Origin: Primula veris
Lineage: Eukaryota > Streptophyta > Magnoliopsida > Ericales > Primulaceae
NCBI GenBank assembly: GCA_963682055.1
Contig: OY821749.1
Coordinates: forward strand, 28,961,631 to 29,025,630
Direction: 5' to 3'
Length of the DNA stretch: 64,000 nt
The first letter of the stretch is position 1. Every line of letters starts with the position of its first letter. Under the pieces are notes generated by a model. That model ran no database searches. It was not told the DNA's origin and saw only the letters and a list, made by a program, of their open reading frames with translations. The translations under genes were made by a program, and so were the position numbers. Positions 60,130-64,000 of this stretch are shown piece after piece.

Positions 60130-61102
60130 ATACTTTTGCTAAATATGTCTGTATTGAGTATCTTTAATAAGTTTTATTTCTAAGGTTAAAGTCTTATTTT
60201 GAGCTATGATGTTTTTGTCTTGAAAAAGCCGCTTTTTTGGTGTCTCAAAAACAGATGTGAGGTAACTTGTCCTTAAAAACCTCTCTGGTAATAGAGTTGC
60301 TAGCACAAAGTGCAATTTTATATGATGGTTGCAAGTTCAGTTGCAACATCAGTTGAAACCTCACACTCTCTATAGTTGGTTGGAAGTTCAGTTGCAACAT
60401 CAGTTGAAACCTTGTGTTAAAAATACTGGTTGCAAGCTCAGTTGAAACATCAGTTGAAACCTCAATCTCTGTTATAGCTGTCAAGACAAAGTCTTGTAAA
60501 ATTTTGACATCACTTATACTCTTTCCTTGCTGAGGTCATCAAACTAGTTTTTGTGTAGAAATAAAAACGGATTTGCTCATTTTAAGCTCCTAAAATTTAA
60601 TCTTTATTAATGTTATTCTTTGATAAACATATTTTCGTGAGTAAATTGCTAGATTTCTTTTGTTCTCCTAAAAGCTAGATATCTGTTTAAGTTTTGTTTT
60701 TATCTTGAATCAAGTCAAATTTCCTTAAAGCTTCAATGTTTGATTTTTCAAATTTTGGATGAATATGTTTTGAAAAAGGAATGTTTATCTGTTTAATTGG
60801 CTGAAGTTATCTTATTGCCAACTGTTTCTTGCGTAATCTTAGTATGATTTTCTTTTAAAATCTGTTGATAAAATACTTCCTATGTTTAAGCCTAAATTTG
60901 CTGCTTAATTGATTTGCATGTATCTATTTCCAATTTCAAAAAGATATGGTCTTTATTGCTATTTATACAAACATCTTTTTACTATCCAAAATCAATTACT
61001 TTTTACAGAATAACTCTCTCTCTCTCATCTCTGTAAAACCCTAGGCTTGCTGTAGAAACCCACTGCAAGGTTCTAAGTAAGGTTCTAACCCCAGTTGCAA
61101 CC
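60130..61102 (+). other. Spacer between pol and the extra ORF, with three motif modules and a promoter-like end
   Basis: Modules GGTTGCAAGTTCAGTTGC..., GGTTGGAAGTTCAGTTGC... and GGTTGCAAGCTCAGTTGA... start at 60327, 60378 and 60428. Near the end are TATTTATAC (60960-60968), a possible 3' splice site TTTTTACAG (to 61008), a CT run (61014-61026) and AAACCCTAGG. The extra ORF could thus be expressed from an internal promoter or from a spliced RNA; which one is not decided by the sequence. Confidence 0.6.
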
Positions 61103-62389
61103 ATGTCATCAATCCCTTCTAAAAATCCCAATTCTGATGATGATTGCACCCTCAGAGATTTTATGAATAAATCTCCATCACGTCAAGGTTCCAAATCAAA
61201 GGTAAGTGAGTCTTCCTCACCCAAAATTAAGCGCACTAAGAAGCGTGCTAGAAGGAATTTTGATAATGACCCTGTTACTGCTAAGTTTGAGTATGTTCCA
61301 ACAAACAATAATGTTGATCCTCGTTTCTGGAGTAGGACAACATATAGGAGGTTTAGAGGAATGGCTAGTAAAGAAATTCTGTGTGAAAGAAGGCTTAATT
61401 TAGTTAGCTATCCTCACATACAGGTGTATGTTGAGAAATTACTCTCTGCTGTTGGATTAGCCAAAACTGTTTGTTATGCAGACTCCTATTACCCTGCTGT
61501 TGTTAAAGAATTCTATTCCAATTTAAGCAGTGGTGTCTTTGAAGAGGGTAATCCTAAGTATGGAAGAGTGTTTTTGAGAGGTGTAACTTTGGATTTCACA
61601 CCTAAGTTGATTAATGACTATCTGTGTTGTCCCAGTCCTACTATAGACAACAATGCTGAACCAGATTTAGAAATTCTAGCTTTAATTCTAACTGGAAAGA
61701 ACAATAGGTTTGATGGTCATTCCATCAAAACATCCTCTCTCACATTAAGTGCTGCTGTGTTGCACAAAATTGCTAGGTTTAACTGGACACCCACCAAACA
61801 ATCTTCCAAAGTCAACAAAGATATGGCTATTTTTCTATACAGGATTATGTCTTCACTACCCATCAACCTTGGCCTTCATATCTTTAATCTTATAAAGGAA
61901 TTTAGTGATGATAATTCACCTTCCATTCTGCTTCCTTTCCCTTGCCTCATATCTAGTATACTTCTGGGCCAAGTCTCTTCTATGCATAGAGATTCTCCCA
62001 TTAGTATCACTCATGAACCAATCACAGATTGTCCCTCTGCTCTCTATATTTCTGCCAAACTACTGAAGGAAGGACATGTCAATGATATTTCTGGGGACAA
62101 AGGGAAAGAAAAGGAAGAAGAACCTTCATCTGCTCCTTCAGCAAAGAAGAAAGGAGTAAAGTGGTACTTACTCCAGAAGCTGGCTTATAATCAAGAAAGG
62201 AGAGCTGAATTGGATGCTGATGATTATCAAATCAATAAGCTGCTGGTGGACATTATTGAGAGTGAGGATGATGATGATAGTGATGGTGTCTCAATCAGCA
62301 GTGAGGATGACAATGAAGAAGATGAAGAAGTGGTAAGGCAGAATCCTCTAAGAGAAAGACCCCCACAGTGTGATATTCCAAGTGACTAA
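61103..62389 (+). CDS. Extra 3' ORF of the SIRE-like element (env-like position; resembles the putative plant transposon protein domain)
   Basis: 428 residues. The N-terminus (about 1-55) is Ser/Lys-rich with a basic cluster KIKRTKKRARR. The central part (about 65-325) contains VVKEFYSNL, VFLRGVTLDFTPKLINDYL and further Leu/Ile-rich segments. This pattern of EFY-NL, then V-V-RG-x-V-F-x-P-x-x-IN, is what I recall from the putative plant transposon protein domain (Pfam Transposase_32 type) and related Athila-type extra ORFs. The C-terminus is a Glu/Asp-rich acidic tail after a KEKEEEPSS linker. I see no signal peptide and no clear membrane anchor, so an envelope function is not supported by sequence. 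The ATG directly abuts a GTTGCAACC motif. The frame is intact, as in gag-pol. Function unknown. Confidence 0.8.
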   Translation: MSSIPSKNPNSDDDCTLRDFMNKSPSRQGSKSKVSESSSPKIKRTKKRARRNFDNDPVTAKFEYVPTNNNVDPRFWSRTTYRRFRGMASKEILCERRLNLVSYPHIQVYVEKLLSAVGLAKTVCYADSYYPAVVKEFYSNLSSGVFEEGNPKYGRVFLRGVTLDFTPKLINDYLCCPSPTIDNNAEPDLEILALILTGKNNRFDGHSIKTSSLTLSAAVLHKIARFNWTPTKQSSKVNKDMAIFLYRIMSSLPINLGLHIFNLIKEFSDDNSPSILLPFPCLISSILLGQVSSMHRDSPISITHEPITDCPSALYISAKLLKEGHVNDISGDKGKEKEEEPSSAPSAKKKGVKWYLLQKLAYNQERRAELDADDYQINKLLVDIIESEDDDDSDGVSISSEDDNEEDEEVVRQNPLRERPPQCDIPSD

Positions 62390-62762
62390 TTCCAATGGTT
62401 GCTGACAAATAGGGGGAGTGAAGTTTATGCTTTTGCTTTATGTTTTGTTTCATTTTGATGTTTTCAAGACTTTAATCTGTTTTTCAATTCTGCTGTATTA
62501 AGACAAGTTTATGCTTGTTTGGCTTTAATCATTCTGCAATTTCCTTCTGCAAATATCTTGATATCTTGTTGAAGTATGAATGCCTTTAAACTTGAAACAG
62601 GTCAACAGGTCTGAAAACTAATTGTGTGCACATACATTGTGCTTATATATTTTGCCTGCAATTCTAACATACAGGGGGAGCCTACTGATATGGAATTTGC
62701 AGGTGGTTGGGATGATTTATAAACTTTATTGATTTGTCAAAACCAATGACAAAGGGGGAGAT
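62390..62762 (+). other. 3' untranslated part with three polypurine-like tracts
   Basis: AGGGGGAG occurs at about 62411, 62671 and 62753. The last, AAAGGGGGAG at 62751-62760, directly precedes the 3' LTR and is the functional candidate. The upstream copies could act as extra plus-strand primers. Confidence 0.8.
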
Positions 62763-64000
62763 TGTTAGGACCAGATTTCTGGTCTAAATATTGTTAATTG
62801 TCTATTGGTTTTTACTAAATAAATCCTAACTGTTATTAAGAACTAAGACAGGATTGACAGGTTCCAAGTACCAGTTGCAACCTCAGTTACAACCTACTAA
62901 GTTAGTAGTATTAGGTTTCAAGTACTGGTTGCAACCTTAGTTACAACCTGTGGTGACAGGTTTCAAGTACCAGTTGCAACCTCAGTTGCAACCACAGTTC
63001 AACCTGCTGTTAAAACAGAATTCTGTCTTGTTTCATTATTCTACATTACTAATTGTTTAATGCTAATCATTTGTTTTAAAGTATGTAGGATATATTCTCA
63101 TAAGGTCTTAAACGTGTATATGTGTTTATTGAGAATATTAATGTGTTAAGGAAAGATGTTTATAAAAGATATAAAGAGATTAGTTTATAAGGTTATGTTT
63201 CCTTTTAATTTATATATCTCTATTCTTATGCTTGTCCTTATCACTTGATTCAATCTTTTGATTCTTAGAATATTCAGTAAAGATATGTATAAAGATTGAT
63301 TGATATGCGGAGTTAAATGTTTCATATGTTTATGAAAAGATATTATCTTTAAGAGATCATATCTTTATATGTTTCCTTTCAAAGGAAAAGATTAACTCCT
63401 ACTTTCAAGTGTGTTACTAAACAGGTGTTAATCAAAGATGATTAGAGTCAATCCATGCTGAAGAATCTCGTGATACTTGGAGAGATTGAAGCTAATCAAC
63501 CAAGTCAAAAGCAATCAAAAGATATTGAAGATAGAAGATTGTTTTTACTTGTTTATATACTTAGTAACTTAAGCTTGTAAAGGTGTGTGTTCTAAATTAT
63601 AAAGAACTTATTTTCTAGAGAGAATACACGTGAGCTTTAAAAAGAAAAACAATGGTGGGATGCCATTGATTTATAAGTGATAGTTATAGAGTAGGAGCAA
63701 TATAGTGATAGGCAGAAAAACATAGAGGGAGTCTAAGTTTTTCATTAAGACTTGAGTCATATATTGTAAGCTTTTTATAATATCATAATCTGGGTAAGTG
63801 CCCCGGAGACGTAGCCTAGTTAGGTGAACTCCGTTGTTAAATGTGCGTGTGAATTATTTCCAAGTACATTTAATTTTAAAACAGTTTCTGTCCATTAATA
63901 CACTTGGTTCAAACTGCAGTTCCAACCTCACTTGAAACCTTATACACTTGGTTCAAACTGCAGTTCCAACCCCACTTGGAACCTTACTGCAAAACTGCAT
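62763..64000 (+). repeat. SIRE-like element, 3' LTR, truncated by window end
   Basis: 1238 of an expected 1262 bp are present. Every stretch compared with 53820-55057 was identical, including the motif cluster (62860-63006), TATA box and terminal 45-bp units. Confidence 0.93.

Larger units (their letters stand above)
53820..64000 (+). mobile_element. Young SIRE/Maximus-like copia retrotransposon with an extra 3' ORF, right end cut by the window
   Basis: The left LTR is 53820-55081 and the right LTR starts at 62763. The offset is exactly 8943 throughout, with no base difference noticed in the stretches I compared, so the insertion is very recent. The primer-binding site TGGTATCAGAGC follows the 5' LTR. 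A single 1662-codon Gag-Pol frame is intact. The RNase H end (SRTKHIDLRHHFIRELVEEK, LADIFTKPLD) is typical of the SIRE/Maximus lineage, whose members often carry an env-like ORF after pol; here a 428-codon ORF fills that place. Three polypurine-like AGGGGGAG tracts occur before the 3' LTR. By the constant offset the right LTR should end 24 bases beyond the window. The base pairs left of the insertion are TATAC; the matching right duplication is outside. Confidence 0.96.

Overview
This is AT-rich nuclear DNA from a dicot plant. The evidence is GT-AG introns, plant-specific gene families (ICR/RIP, RCI2/PMP3, PWWP-PDP), two Ty1/copia LTR retrotransposons, Stowaway-type and foldback MITEs, compound TA/GA microsatellites near gene starts, and telobox/site II promoter motifs. 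A plastid-type ribosomal protein L22 is encoded here with a transit-peptide exon. It is therefore a nuclear gene, and the species belongs to a lineage that moved rpl22 out of the plastid. The species itself cannot be named from this sequence.

Layout. 1-10.2 kb: no gene recognised; degenerate tandem arrays, a 454-bp foldback MITE, a probable MULE-like element, a CACTA-like end and low-complexity tracts. 10.26-20.09 kb: a small RCI2/PMP3 membrane proteolipid gene (+), whose single intron has grown to 9.66 kb because a complete but coding-defective copia element (10959-19271, minus strand, 5-bp AAATT target duplication) sits inside it. 21.97-28.2 kb: an ICR/RIP ROP-effector gene (+). 29.89-32.44 kb: the four-exon 40S ribosomal protein S23 gene (+). 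33.0-38.0 kb: the nuclear-encoded chloroplast RPL22 gene (-), between two diverged copies of a ~1-kb repeat. 38.75-46.93 kb: an eight-exon gene (-) for a 1194-residue Ser-rich/acidic repeat protein, possibly microtubule-associated. 49.99-52.55 kb: a PWWP-domain protein gene of the PDP class (-). 53.82-64.0 kb: a young, apparently intact SIRE/Maximus-like copia element (+) with an uninterrupted 1662-codon Gag-Pol frame, a second 428-codon ORF in the env-like position, and LTRs that look identical. Its right LTR is cut by the window end, probably by about 24 bases.

Most striking. The 53.8-64 kb element carries a short self-complementary motif (core GGTTGCAACC/AGTTGCAACY) in pairs or triplets in both parts of the LTR, in gag, in the integrase-RT linker, in the 3' spacer and directly at the start codon of the extra ORF. 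It occurs in coding and non-coding parts alike, which suggests a nucleic-acid-level role. Also notable are the retrotransposon-bearing RCI2 intron, the rpl22 plastid-to-nucleus transfer, and a 270-bp in-frame tandem duplication in the 1194-residue protein gene.

All gene models were joined by hand from splice consensus, phase and family similarity recalled from knowledge. No database search or alignment program was run.
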